DNA from: UBA7672 sp030824255
GTDB taxonomy: Bacteria; Pseudomonadota; Alphaproteobacteria; Caulobacterales; Hyphomonadaceae
Assembly (NCBI GenBank): GCA_942493305.1
Contig: OW818686.1
Location: 1,426,001-1,490,000 of the forward strand
Direction of reading: 5' to 3'
DNA: 64,000 bases
The translations under genes were made by a program, and so were the position numbers. Shown here one piece after another: positions 9,546-17,962 of this stretch (its first letter is position 1; every line of letters begins with the position of its first letter). The notes beneath the pieces are model-generated. The model was given only the letters and a program-made list of their open reading frames with translations. It searched no databases and was not told the DNA's origin.

Positions 9546-10277
9546 ATGCGCAGTAGGTTCTGGGCGTTTGTGGAAGCATGTGACGAGGCGCAGTCAATAC
9601 GCGCCGTCAAGGACCTGCTCGCCCCGGCGCTGCGATCGCAGGGCATCGAAAGCTATGCGATCATGACCCATGTGCCGCCGCGTGATCTGGGCAGCCTTGC
9701 CGTCCTTGTTCACAACTGGTCACAGGAAGCCATCGAGCACGTCTTTCTCGAAGGCACAATCAATCCGATCTTTGAAGCGATTGAACGCACGGATGACCCG
9801 TTGCACTGGTCCTCAAGCGACTGGCGCGCGACCTTGCGAAGGGACCAGCGCACCTGGCTTCACAGGTTGCGCCTGCTGGTTGCCGGGGAAAGCGTGACGA
9901 AGTCCCTGAAGTCGATACTGGTGAACGCCTCGTGCTCGCTCACGTCATCGGCACCGCTGCAGCCCGAACAGGCTCAGCTTTGCATGCACATCGCCAACTA
10001 TGCCTACCAGCACATCCAGACGCTGCAGCGACCGCAGCTGCGTGAATCAGATCGCCTGACACAGCGCGAACATGAGTGCCTCTACCGGGCGGCGATACGC
10101 GGCGAGCGGCCAAGTGCGGTCGCGCGGGAGCTGGGCGTCAAGGTGTCGACGGTGCGGACGCTCCGACAGAAGGCCTACGGCCGTCTTGGCGCCGATAGTC
10201 CCGAGCAGGCCCTCTGGCGCATGATGGAGACGGGCCAACTGTTCCAGGGTGGCCGCAAAACCAAGCGGCAGTCCTGA
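9546..10277 (+). CDS. LuxR-type transcriptional regulator
   Basis: A 243-residue regulator whose C-terminal 65 residues form a LuxR/FixJ helix-turn-helix (LTQREHECLYRAAIRGERPS, then AVARELGVKVSTVRTLRQKA). The N-terminal 160 residues resemble an autoinducer-binding-like alpha-beta domain with LGSLAVLVHNWS, although I cannot confirm the acyl-homoserine lactone contacts. It lies between the exporter and the TonB receptor on the same strand, so it may switch on re-uptake genes. Upstream, 9267-9545 holds no convincing gene. A TTG one codon upstream is an alternative start. Confidence 0.85.
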   Translation: MRSRFWAFVEACDEAQSIRAVKDLLAPALRSQGIESYAIMTHVPPRDLGSLAVLVHNWSQEAIEHVFLEGTINPIFEAIERTDDPLHWSSSDWRATLRRDQRTWLHRLRLLVAGESVTKSLKSILVNASCSLTSSAPLQPEQAQLCMHIANYAYQHIQTLQRPQLRESDRLTQREHECLYRAAIRGERPSAVARELGVKVSTVRTLRQKAYGRLGADSPEQALWRMMETGQLFQGGRKTKRQS

Positions 10278-10405
10278 GGTCTTCGCCGTGCCGCCATGCG
10301 ACTGACCGGACTCACTTGTCATTTTTCTGCAAAGTTTCGTCGCGCCCAAGGTAGGGTGGCGCGCGTTCCTCGCAACATACCTCCCATAAGACATGTGAGG
10401 GTGGG

Positions 10406-13120
10406 ATGAACCGGAACAATCGGAGCCTTGGGGCGCGGCTCTCGCGGAGCCACACTTTGCGAGTTGGCTGTGCAGGGGGAATAGCGATCGCTTGGGCGCT
10501 GTCGCCCCCAGCCTACGCGCAGACGCAGACGGTCACATTCGATATTGCGAGTCAGCCATTGGCGTCGGCATTGCTGAGCTATGGGCGACAGGCTGGACTC
10601 TCCGTGCTCGCGCCGAACGCTCTTGTCGATGGCAAGACCGCGCCGCAAGTGAAAGGGCAATTCACGACGGCGGTTGCACTTGAAAAGCTTCTTTCCGGAA
10701 GCGGACTTCAATTCGAGTTCGTCAACGCTTCGGCGGTGCGTGTTGTCGCGAAGACCCAGGCGACCCGCCTTCCAGTCGGTCAGCCGCCTCTCAACGAGCC
10801 GTCAGGCATCGACGGCTCTGACAGGGTCGTCGTTGTCGGCACGACGATTCGTGGCGTCAGTCCGGATTCCTCTCCTGTCGAGATCTACACAGCAGAAGAC
10901 ATTTCGCGGTCAGGCGCGACAACTACCGAACAATTCGTCTCCAAGCTTACGCAGAATCTGGCGACCAATTCGCAATACGCTGCTGGTTCGACCGTCGCGA
11001 CGGCAAACCCGAACAGCGTTACAACAGTCGATCTGCGGGGCCTGGGCGTTGGAACGACCCTGACACTGCTCAATGGCCGGCGGTTGGCGCTCTCAGACAG
11101 CGGTCAGAGCGCCGACGTCTCGCTCATCCCGATCGGCGCAATCAAGCGCGTGGAAGTGCTTACGGATGGCGCCTCAGCGATCTACGGGTCGGATGCGATT
11201 GGCGGTGTTGTCAATTTCGTACTGCGGGATGATTTCGAAGGGGCTGAGACCCGTCTTTCCTATGGCGGGGTAACAAGCGGCGGAATGCGCCAGGGCGACG
11301 CGAGCCAGAGTTTTGGGCAGCGTTGGGACGGCGGCAGTGGGATCCTATCCTACAACTATCATTCTGCTTCCGCTCTCGAGCGCTCTGAAAGGGATTTCTC
11401 GGCGCCGGCAGGGCGGGGCACCCTTACCCCGACCGACACGCGGCACAACATCTTCGCGACCGTAACTCAGGATCTGGGCGATCGGCTCACGGTGAGTGCG
11501 GACGCTGGGTTTGCGTGGAGGAAGGTGAAGAACAGTTTCACGCAACCATCTCCTGGCTCCGACATCTTCGCCACATACAATGACTACACCAGCAAGACGG
11601 AGCAGGTCTTTGCTGCGATAGGCCTCGACTACGAGTTGAGTGACAAGCTCAACGCCTCTGTCGATGTTTCGTATTCCGAAGTCGATGTCGATGGAGCGCG
11701 CACGACCGACCTTTTCAACTTTGTTCCGCCGCTTCCGCTTTTTCACACCGACTTCAGCACAAACGACAAATCACTCGATTTCGTCGCCAAGCTAGAGGGC
11801 GTGGCGTTTTCCCTTCCGGCAGGTGACGCCCGCTTCTCGATTGGCGGAGGACAGCTCGAGCAGACTTTTCACGGCATCGGTGCGCTCTTCAACGTTCAAA
11901 GCGCTGGCACACTCGGGCGCAAGTCACCTTACGCGTTTGGCGAGCTGTTCGTACCGATCGTGAGCGCGTCACAGCATGTGCCGTTCTTTCACCGCGTCGA
12001 GCTGAGCCTTGCCGCGCGCTACACTGATTATCAGGATACAAGTGACCCGTCCCTCAACCGTGATTTTGGTGACTCGACCGATCCCAAAATCGGCCTGTTG
12101 TGGGCGCCGATCGAGGATCTGACGCTCCGCGGCACCTACGGCACATCGTTTCGCGCGCCTTCTCTGACGCAACTCGATTCGACATCGGCCGGACATTATA
12201 TCTTCAACCAACCCATCAATGGCGTCCCGGCGACGATGATGGCCCTGCTGGCGCAGGCTACCCCGGACCTCGGTCCCGAAACTGCTGAAACCTACTCGCT
12301 CGGATTTGATTTCGAGAGCGACGCGCTGCCTGGCTTTCGACTGAGCGGCACGTACTACAATATCGACTACACAAACCGCATCGGGATCGCTCCGACCGGC
12401 GGGCTTGACCCGTTTGCAAATGCTTCACTCCTGCCCGACCTGGTCTATCGCGCCCCATCCCCTGCCTTCATCGAGGAGCAGCTTCGCGCATCGCCGCTCT
12501 TTGCAGGCCTCAACACGTCGGGTGTCGACCTTTCCGATCCGCAGGCCGCGTCTGTCGCGTTGTTTGCGCTTCCCAACCTGTGGATCTACGACACCCGCTA
12601 CAGAAACCTCGCTCTGTCGCAACAGGACGGGTTCGATCTCTCAGCCAGCCAGTCTATCGACACGCCTTGGGGCGATGCCAGGCTTGGCGGCACACTCACC
12701 CGCATCCTCAGCTACAGGCAGCAGGGTTCGCCCAGCTCTTCGGTTCTGACTGCCGTCGAGATTCCCGGCCAATCGCCGCACTGGCGTGGTCGTTTTTTCG
12801 CTGGTCTGACCCAAGGGCCGTTCGATGGCACGCTGAGCCTCAACTATGCGGACGACTACCGAAATCCCTGGGTTGCGGGAAACCCACCCGTCGATAGCTG
12901 GGCGACATTCGACCTCAATCTCGCGTACAGCTTGGATGACAACCCCAAGGACGAACGCGGTGCACGCCTCAGTCTGAGCATCCAGAACCTGTTTGACGAG
13001 CCGCCGCCATTTCTTGGCGATGGCTCAAACCGGACAATTCTTGCGCCGATCGGTTTTGATCCCGCGAATGCCAATCCGCTTGGCCGCACCGTTGTCGTGG
13101 GGATTTCGCAGAAGTGGTAA
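10406..13120 (+). CDS. TonB-dependent receptor with STN signalling domain (lasso peptide uptake)
   Basis: A 904-residue outer-membrane receptor. Residues 1-38 are a signal peptide ending near PPAYAQ. Residues 45-115 form a secretin/TonB short N-terminal (STN) domain (VTFDIASQPLASALLSYGRQ, then LEKLLSGSGLQFEFV), the FecA-type domain that contacts a FecR anti-sigma protein. The plug follows with LRGLGVGTTLTLLNGRRL and then the beta-barrel. The C-terminal strand ends in a hydrophobic-Gln-Lys-Trp pattern. The isopeptidase start overlaps its stop. Position and the STN domain point to import of a lasso peptide and signalling through FecR (18.3 kb) and the ECF sigma factor (20.0 kb). Confidence 0.93.
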   Translation: MNRNNRSLGARLSRSHTLRVGCAGGIAIAWALSPPAYAQTQTVTFDIASQPLASALLSYGRQAGLSVLAPNALVDGKTAPQVKGQFTTAVALEKLLSGSGLQFEFVNASAVRVVAKTQATRLPVGQPPLNEPSGIDGSDRVVVVGTTIRGVSPDSSPVEIYTAEDISRSGATTTEQFVSKLTQNLATNSQYAAGSTVATANPNSVTTVDLRGLGVGTTLTLLNGRRLALSDSGQSADVSLIPIGAIKRVEVLTDGASAIYGSDAIGGVVNFVLRDDFEGAETRLSYGGVTSGGMRQGDASQSFGQRWDGGSGILSYNYHSASALERSERDFSAPAGRGTLTPTDTRHNIFATVTQDLGDRLTVSADAGFAWRKVKNSFTQPSPGSDIFATYNDYTSKTEQVFAAIGLDYELSDKLNASVDVSYSEVDVDGARTTDLFNFVPPLPLFHTDFSTNDKSLDFVAKLEGVAFSLPAGDARFSIGGGQLEQTFHGIGALFNVQSAGTLGRKSPYAFGELFVPIVSASQHVPFFHRVELSLAARYTDYQDTSDPSLNRDFGDSTDPKIGLLWAPIEDLTLRGTYGTSFRAPSLTQLDSTSAGHYIFNQPINGVPATMMALLAQATPDLGPETAETYSLGFDFESDALPGFRLSGTYYNIDYTNRIGIAPTGGLDPFANASLLPDLVYRAPSPAFIEEQLRASPLFAGLNTSGVDLSDPQAASVALFALPNLWIYDTRYRNLALSQQDGFDLSASQSIDTPWGDARLGGTLTRILSYRQQGSPSSSVLTAVEIPGQSPHWRGRFFAGLTQGPFDGTLSLNYADDYRNPWVAGNPPVDSWATFDLNLAYSLDDNPKDERGARLSLSIQNLFDEPPPFLGDGSNRTILAPIGFDPANANPLGRTVVVGISQKW

Positions 13121-15432
13121 CATCGATTTGGGGTGTCGGCCGCGCTATCTCGCGTAGCGCAGCCGGACGCCTGACGCGTACCGGTGCGGCGGCGGTTGCA
13201 GTTGCGCTGGTTCTTGCTTGTACTCACCAGATCAATCCCGTCTGGGCGCAGGCGCGACCGGTAGAAGACAGTGCTCCGCGCGGGATCAGTGCGCTTGATC
13301 TAGTCCAGATCGCTCAACTCTCCAGCCTTTCCGTGTCACCCGACCAGAGGTTTGCAGTTGTACGGCTCGACCGGGACAACGTGGAGCGAAACAAGACTGA
13401 TCTGACCTGGTTCCGGGTCCGATTGCAGGACGGCAAGGTCAATCGCGTCTGCCATGCGGGCGATCCGCTCTGGGATGTGAATGGAGGCTTGGAAGGTGCG
13501 GTCCCTCAATGGTCGGCTGACGGGATGTGGGTCTACTTCCGAAGCCTCGAAGGCCAACAGGTGCAGGTCGTTCGCTGTGCTGCCGACGGCGCCAGGCGTG
13601 AGCAGGTCACGCAAGCGGAGGCGGACGTTCAGGACTTCATCATTGATGGAAGCCAGACGCTTCACGTTGCACTTGAAGGGGCGTCCCGGGACGAGATCAA
13701 GCGTGCCGAGAGCAGGGAGTACGACGCTGGCGTACTGATGGACGAGACGACGATCCCGGGGTTCCCGGTCGTTAGAAGCTTTCCATACAACGGCCGCATG
13801 GCGACATACAGAACAGTTCGTTCGCCGGACGCTGTCGCCGGGGGGCGACGCGCGCCGCTGCTCGGCGATCGACCGGTCCGCTTCGTATCGATGAAGCTAT
13901 CTGAACGTACGATGCGGCCCGCCTCGAAAGCGACGGCGAAGCGATTTACGGAATGGTGGGCCGTCAGTCCCGGCGCACCTTACGACCCGTCTCACCGGGC
14001 TGAATTTGTGTCGCCGAACGGAAACCAGGTCGTCAAAACCGTTCGGGCCGAGGGTTCAACACTGCCGGCAACGCCCACGAGCCGCTCTGGCTCTCTTTTG
14101 CAATGGAGCGACAGCAAGACCGGGGGCATCTCAGTCTGTCGCGAGACCGTTTGCAAGGACGCAGACGTCGTCTCCCCGCTCGGCTGGACAAGGGACGGGC
14201 TAAGCTTCGTTGTCCAGACCACGACGTTTGGCACAAGGGGTCTCCACCTATGGGATCCTGTGGCGAACACTTTGCGCCTTATGACCTCCACAGAGAATGA
14301 ACTCGGATCTGCTCTGTCGGGCGTCTTTGGGAACTGTCACACCGCCGCCGGTTCGTCGCTTGGCGAAGCCGTCTGCCTCGAGAGCGGCGCTGACAATCCG
14401 CCTCGGTTGGTCGCATTCAATCTTGAGACGGGAACGCGACGCGTTCTGTTCGACCCCAACATGTCTCTTCGGACCAGCACGCTCGGCGTTGCGCAGAAGA
14501 TTTCCATCAAGGACAGATGGGGAGGAGAGACCTATGGCCGGCTCGTCCTGCCGCGATCGTGGGTCGACCTGCCGGAGGGCGCGCGCCCGCGCCTGCCGCT
14601 CGTGATCACGTCCTACTTTTGTCCGGGCTTTCTTACGGGTGGGTCGGGCGGGGATGTACCGGAGCACGTCCTGGCGGGGCAGGGTTACGCGGCCATCTGT
14701 CTCGACCTAACGACAACCTCTGTCCGCCAAGGCGAGGGGCGCGACCGGACGCAGGAAAAGGAGAGCTACTACCAGATGCTCGATTTCTTCGAGGATGCCG
14801 TCCGCGTTCTTGATGAGAAGGGCGTGGTTGATCCTGAGCGCGTGGTCGTGTCGGGTTTCAGCGCGAGCGCAACGGCTGTGACTTATGGCTTGTTCAAATC
14901 GAACCGGTTCACGGCGTCGATCATAACGACCCAAGGTTACATGGATCCCATTACCTGTTATCTCAACAGCGCGCAGGGTTTGTGCCGGGACTACAACAAG
15001 ACAAGGTGGCCACTACCTTATGACAGCGCGACGGGAAGATACGCGGAATTCTCGCCCGCACGACACGTCACCGAGATTCGAACACCGCTTCTGATGCAGC
15101 TGGCTGACGTTGAGTATCAGGCGATGATGCAGCTGCACTCCGCAATGCTGGACTATGATCGGCCCGTCGAAATGTACGTCTTTCCGGACGAATACCACCA
15201 CAAGCGGCAGCCGAGGCATCGCTTGGCCGTCTACAATCGCAATGTCGACTGGATCAAGTTCTGGTTGCGCGGTGTCGAACAAGGTGGAAGCGACTTGCAA
15301 GGTCAGTATGCAAGATGGCGTGAGATGCGCGTCCGGCAATGCCAGCTGTTCGCAGTCGACTCTGTGGAAGAGAAGCCATGGTACTGCCGGAACGGAACTA
15401 TTCCGGTTCCCGTCCCCACGCCCGGCGGCTAG
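13114..15432 (+). CDS. Lasso peptide isopeptidase (S9 prolyl-oligopeptidase fold)
   Basis: A 772-residue alpha/beta hydrolase with an N-terminal beta-propeller. The nucleophile motif is GFSAS with Ser about 583, a plausible Asp is in LADVEYQ (about 665), and His is in PDEYHHKR (695/696). This matches lasso-specific isopeptidases that reopen the Gly-Asp/Glu macrolactam after re-import. The GTG start overlaps the receptor stop by 7 bases. The N-terminal hydrophobic segment ends either at a lipobox-like VLAC or at WAQA, so the protein may be a lipoprotein or periplasmic. The 3' end overlaps the third precursor gene on the opposite strand by 35 bases. Confidence 0.9.
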   Translation: MVTSIWGVGRAISRSAAGRLTRTGAAAVAVALVLACTHQINPVWAQARPVEDSAPRGISALDLVQIAQLSSLSVSPDQRFAVVRLDRDNVERNKTDLTWFRVRLQDGKVNRVCHAGDPLWDVNGGLEGAVPQWSADGMWVYFRSLEGQQVQVVRCAADGARREQVTQAEADVQDFIIDGSQTLHVALEGASRDEIKRAESREYDAGVLMDETTIPGFPVVRSFPYNGRMATYRTVRSPDAVAGGRRAPLLGDRPVRFVSMKLSERTMRPASKATAKRFTEWWAVSPGAPYDPSHRAEFVSPNGNQVVKTVRAEGSTLPATPTSRSGSLLQWSDSKTGGISVCRETVCKDADVVSPLGWTRDGLSFVVQTTTFGTRGLHLWDPVANTLRLMTSTENELGSALSGVFGNCHTAAGSSLGEAVCLESGADNPPRLVAFNLETGTRRVLFDPNMSLRTSTLGVAQKISIKDRWGGETYGRLVLPRSWVDLPEGARPRLPLVITSYFCPGFLTGGSGGDVPEHVLAGQGYAAICLDLTTTSVRQGEGRDRTQEKESYYQMLDFFEDAVRVLDEKGVVDPERVVVSGFSASATAVTYGLFKSNRFTASIITTQGYMDPITCYLNSAQGLCRDYNKTRWPLPYDSATGRYAEFSPARHVTEIRTPLLMQLADVEYQAMMQLHSAMLDYDRPVEMYVFPDEYHHKRQPRHRLAVYNRNVDWIKFWLRGVEQGGSDLQGQYARWREMRVRQCQLFAVDSVEEKPWYCRNGTIPVPVPTPGG

Positions 15433-15601
15433 GCGCTTTCAAACAAGCGGGTCCGAGCCCAAGCACTGTCTTTCTCAGAGTGTCGGCGCGGCTGTTCGGG
15501 CAGCGATAGTACGAGCCTGCGGTGAGGCAGTCCGGTGTTTCGGAGTACCCGCGTACCGGTGGGCCTTTGGTTTCGCGCGAGATGCGTCCAAGTGTGATCA
15601 T
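15398..15601 (-). CDS. Lasso peptide precursor A3, unusually long core with cysteines
   Basis: A 67-residue precursor. The leader MITLGRISRETK is 12 residues. The core begins GPPVRGYSETPDC, so Gly1 and Glu9 can form the macrolactam ring exactly as in A1 and A2. Instead of stopping after about 23 residues, the frame continues to 55 core residues, with Cys13, Cys22 and Cys41. An AGGA ribosome-binding site lies 8 bases before the ATG, at nearly the same distance as in A1 and A2. The 3' end runs antisense into the isopeptidase gene. Either a stop has been lost or this is a long-tailed, possibly disulfide-bonded product. Confidence 0.75.
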   Translation of the reverse strand: MITLGRISRETKGPPVRGYSETPDCLTAGSYYRCPNSRADTLRKTVLGLGPACLKAPSRRAWGREPE

Positions 15602-15644
15602 CAGCGTGGTCCTTCGATTGGTCGTTCTGCATGTGGCGGTCGCT

Positions 15645-15681
15645 CTGGGCGGAACTGGTTATGGGTAACCCGCCCGCCCAG
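15645..15681 (-). promoter_or_regulatory. Hairpin between precursors A2 and A3
   Basis: An inverted repeat with 8-base arms (CTGGGCGG and CCGCCCAG). An inner GGTTA/TAACC stem sits inside a 21-base spacer. It starts 16 bases after the A2 stop. A hairpin of the same length and position follows A1, and one pair differs as a compensatory change (G-C here, T-A there), which supports selection on RNA structure. No U-tract follows, so it is more likely a processing, stabilising or attenuating element than a full terminator. Confidence 0.6.
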
Positions 15682-15697
15682 GTCGTCGGCGGATCGT

Positions 15698-15805
15698 TCA
15701 GTGCTTGGGCCAGAACTGGCCAGGCGTGAGCAGGTCTGGCGTTTCAGCGTAGCCCGTCATCGGTGCGCCTTTGGTCTCGCGAGATATGTGTCCAAGTTTG
15801 GTCAT
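15698..15805 (-). CDS. Lasso peptide precursor A2
   Basis: A 35-residue precursor with a 12-residue leader (MTKLGHISRETK) and a 23-residue core that begins GAPMTGYAETPDLL and ends FWPKH. Gly1 and Glu9 are the expected ring partners. The leader keeps the L-G-x-x-S-x-x-T-x pattern that directly precedes the core in isopeptidase-type lasso precursors, with Thr at the penultimate leader position. A GAGGAG box lies 7 bases before this ATG. An in-frame ATG eight codons upstream would give a 20-residue leader but lacks support in the other two copies. Confidence 0.88.
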   Translation of the reverse strand: MTKLGHISRETKGAPMTGYAETPDLLTPGQFWPKH

Positions 15806-15849
15806 GGGTTTGCTCCTCGGTTTGATCATTCTGCGGGACGCCGTCGCAT

Positions 15850-15887
15850 CTGGTCGGAACGAGTTGCCAGGAACCAGCTCCGACCAG
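15850..15887 (-). promoter_or_regulatory. Hairpin between precursors A1 and A2
   Basis: An inverted repeat with 9-base arms (CTGGTCGGA and TCCGACCAG) and a 20-base loop, beginning 13 bases after the A1 stop. It matches the hairpin after A2 in place, length and outer stem, with one compensatory base-pair change. No U-tract follows. It may set the ratio of A1 to the downstream precursors. Confidence 0.6.
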
Positions 15888-15900
15888 CGCGCGGACGGGG

Positions 15901-16008
15901 TTACGGCCTTTTGAAGATCTGGCCGTTCACCAGGAGATCGGGGGTTTCGGCGTAGCCAGGCACCACGATGCCTTTGGTTTCCTTCGAGACGCGGCCAAGT
16001 TTGGTCAT
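15901..16008 (-). CDS. Lasso peptide precursor A1
   Basis: A 35-residue precursor with a 12-residue leader (MTKLGRVSKETK) and a 23-residue core beginning GIVVPGYAETPDLL and ending IFKRP. Gly1 to Glu9 ring closure is predicted, leaving a 14-residue tail that could thread the ring. AGGA lies 8 bases before the ATG. The gene follows the C cyclase by about 130 bases on the same strand and has its own promoter-like sequence, so it is probably the first cistron of an A1-A2-A3 transcript. A 17-base hairpin, TGTCGC/GCGACA, lies in its 5' leader at 16030-16046. Confidence 0.88.
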   Translation of the reverse strand: MTKLGRVSKETKGIVVPGYAETPDLLVNGQIFKRP

Positions 16009-16083
16009 AGCGATTGTCCTCTGCTGGAGTGTCGCCTCATGCGACAGCACAGAGCCTCACACGTCGCTTCGGGGTTGTGCGGG

Positions 16084-16104
16084 ATTATATCGGGAAAATT
16101 TTCC
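16084..16104 (-). promoter_or_regulatory. Promoter -10 box and 12-bp palindrome upstream of the precursor genes
   Basis: On the minus strand a perfect TATAAT (16084-16089) lies 76 bases before the A1 start, immediately downstream of a perfect 12-base palindrome GGAAAATTTTCC (16093-16104) in the spacer. I see no good -35 box. The palindrome is placed where a bound regulator would control access to the -10. This suggests that the precursors are transcribed separately from the C gene. Confidence 0.55.
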
Positions 16105-16138
16105 GACCATCTCGCACGTGCTGAGATCGCCGGCATTT

Positions 16139-17962
16139 CTATGCGTGCTTTCGCCACCCTTGGAGCCAGGCTTCAGCTGCTACCAGACCAAGGGCAGACA
16201 TCAGCCCGCCTCCACGAAGCAACTGCTCTTCAGAGAAGAGCGCTTCTGCAGCGCGGCGATCAATCCAGTCCTGACGAACGATGTCGCCATCCAGCACGAG
16301 TTCGCGCAGGAAGGCCGCGTTGCGAGCAACGGCTACGAGAAGCTGGTGATTGATGAGGCCTTTGCCGGTGCGTCGCGCGATGCGTTCCGGAATGAGGTCC
16401 CCGAAGGCAGCCCGTTGAAGGGCGCGATCGCGGCCGCCCCGGACAAATTGGTAGGTGGGGATACGCAGCGCCAGCTCGATCATGGGTTGCGACTGGTAGG
16501 GGTTGATTGCGTCGAGCGTCAGGCCGTAGCCGTAGAGAACAAAGTAGTTGTAGAGGCCGATTAAGCTCAACACCTGATCTCTCTTGCCGGGCGGAAGACG
16601 CGCTGCAAAGTCGATCCACGGATGGATCCAGTAGGAAGAGGGAAGTCCGCTCTCCGCGATAGGCGCAAGAAGGCGCGGAGTATTCGGATCGTTATTGTCG
16701 AGGAAGGCATAAGGCTCCCAATTGCGCGGTCGAAGGACGTTGCCCGCAGTCTCCTTGAGAACTCCCCAAACAGATTTCTGTTCGAGTGTCGCCTGATCAT
16801 ATGCGATGCGGAGCATGTCGGGTCCGAGGCCGTTCACGCGCATGTAGTCTGAAGGAAGATGGCCAGCGAGACTCCGTTGAAGGAAGAGCGTGTCGCCACC
16901 ATGACCGGCAGCGACCGCATCGGCGCCGACTTCCTCACAAACCCCTGCGATCAACCGGTTGGCTTGAATGCCGATGATCTGGCGCGCCGGGCGTGCAAGC
17001 AGCGGGGCGTCCAGGATCGTGCGCAGGTCGCTCTTCTGCGCGTTCTGGGAACGCTCGACGAGCTGAAGACCTGTATGCTCCGCAGCCAGGCGCGCCAACT
17101 CGTGCTCATACCCTTCGTATCCTGCGCTGACGGTATGCAGCGGCGTGACGGAGGTTCCCGAGGCGCGATGCAGGAGCGCCAGAAGGATCGAAGAATCCAG
17201 TCCGCCCGAAAGTTGCAGAACGATGTTGCGGTAGGAGCTTGCCCATGCCGATGCGCACGCCGTCATCGTCTCTCGCACATCCGTACACAGCTCATCAAAA
17301 CTGCGCCGATCAGGGCATGCCGCGATCGCCGTTGGGTCCCACGCCCATGCAAAGGCGGGGGGCGCGTTCACAGTCCAGATCATCCGCTCGCCCGGCATCA
17401 ATTCCGAGACTTCGGCGAGTCCAGTATGTTTGGTGGTGAAATAGTTATGATGAAGGAACGCCTGCACGTGGTTCCAGTCGATCGAGAAGGCGAGCCCCTC
17501 CAAACCCACGACATCTTCTGCGAACGAAAACAGCAGATGGATGCCGCGCGCCTCGGTCATGAGGCAGGAAACGGCGCCAGACGGATCGCGTAGAACGGTC
17601 GTCTGGCTTGTAGTTGGATCTCGCCAGATCGCGACGTACTGGCCCCAGGCTTCCTTGAGGAGGGCATCGCCCGAAGTCGCCTCCGTCCGCTGAGCGAGAG
17701 CGGGTGACACCGACGCGACGGGTCCCGCACTTTCTCGACCCCGCTCGCAGACGACTCCGATGGCCGCGCCTTTGGCCCCAGTGAACCGCGCAGCGCGCAG
17801 TGCCCCGCTCGAAGATCTCATCACGAGGACCAGCATTCCTGGTTCCTCGAGAAGGGTTATCCATTGTGTTGATGACCTCGCGAGCGTCTCGCACCATCGC
17901 TGCACGAGGAGTGTGCGGGTCTGAATCCTCTCATCCCACAACAGGACAATAAAACGGTGCAT
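16139..17962 (-). CDS. Lasso cyclase C (asparagine-synthetase-like)
   Basis: Lasso macrolactam synthetase of 607 residues. The N-terminal half resembles the glutaminase-like domain of asparagine synthetase B. The C-terminal half carries the PP-loop SGGLDSS at about residues 252-258 and AAGHGGDTLF, which bind ATP and activate the Glu9 side chain of the precursor. The start at MHRFIVLLWDE is preferred over one 12 codons upstream because related C proteins begin close to this motif. The gene precedes the three precursor genes rather than following them, which reverses the usual A-C-B order. The divergent neighbour is fecR. Confidence 0.92.
   Translation of the reverse strand: MHRFIVLLWDERIQTRTLLVQRWCETLARSSTQWITLLEEPGMLVLVMRSSSGALRAARFTGAKGAAIGVVCERGRESAGPVASVSPALAQRTEATSGDALLKEAWGQYVAIWRDPTTSQTTVLRDPSGAVSCLMTEARGIHLLFSFAEDVVGLEGLAFSIDWNHVQAFLHHNYFTTKHTGLAEVSELMPGERMIWTVNAPPAFAWAWDPTAIAACPDRRSFDELCTDVRETMTACASAWASSYRNIVLQLSGGLDSSILLALLHRASGTSVTPLHTVSAGYEGYEHELARLAAEHTGLQLVERSQNAQKSDLRTILDAPLLARPARQIIGIQANRLIAGVCEEVGADAVAAGHGGDTLFLQRSLAGHLPSDYMRVNGLGPDMLRIAYDQATLEQKSVWGVLKETAGNVLRPRNWEPYAFLDNNDPNTPRLLAPIAESGLPSSYWIHPWIDFAARLPPGKRDQVLSLIGLYNYFVLYGYGLTLDAINPYQSQPMIELALRIPTYQFVRGGRDRALQRAAFGDLIPERIARRTGKGLINHQLLVAVARNAAFLRELVLDGDIVRQDWIDRRAAEALFSEEQLLRGGGLMSALGLVAAEAWLQGWRKHA

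Noticed and set aside
9257..9556. A 99-residue plus-strand frame after the ABC exporter
   Set aside because: Starts inside the exporter end, has no family features and a biased composition, and overlaps the LuxR start.
15782..15829. Upstream in-frame ATG giving precursor A2 a 20-residue leader
   Set aside because: A1 and A3 have no equivalent ATG, and the Shine-Dalgarno sequence of all three copies matches the downstream ATG.
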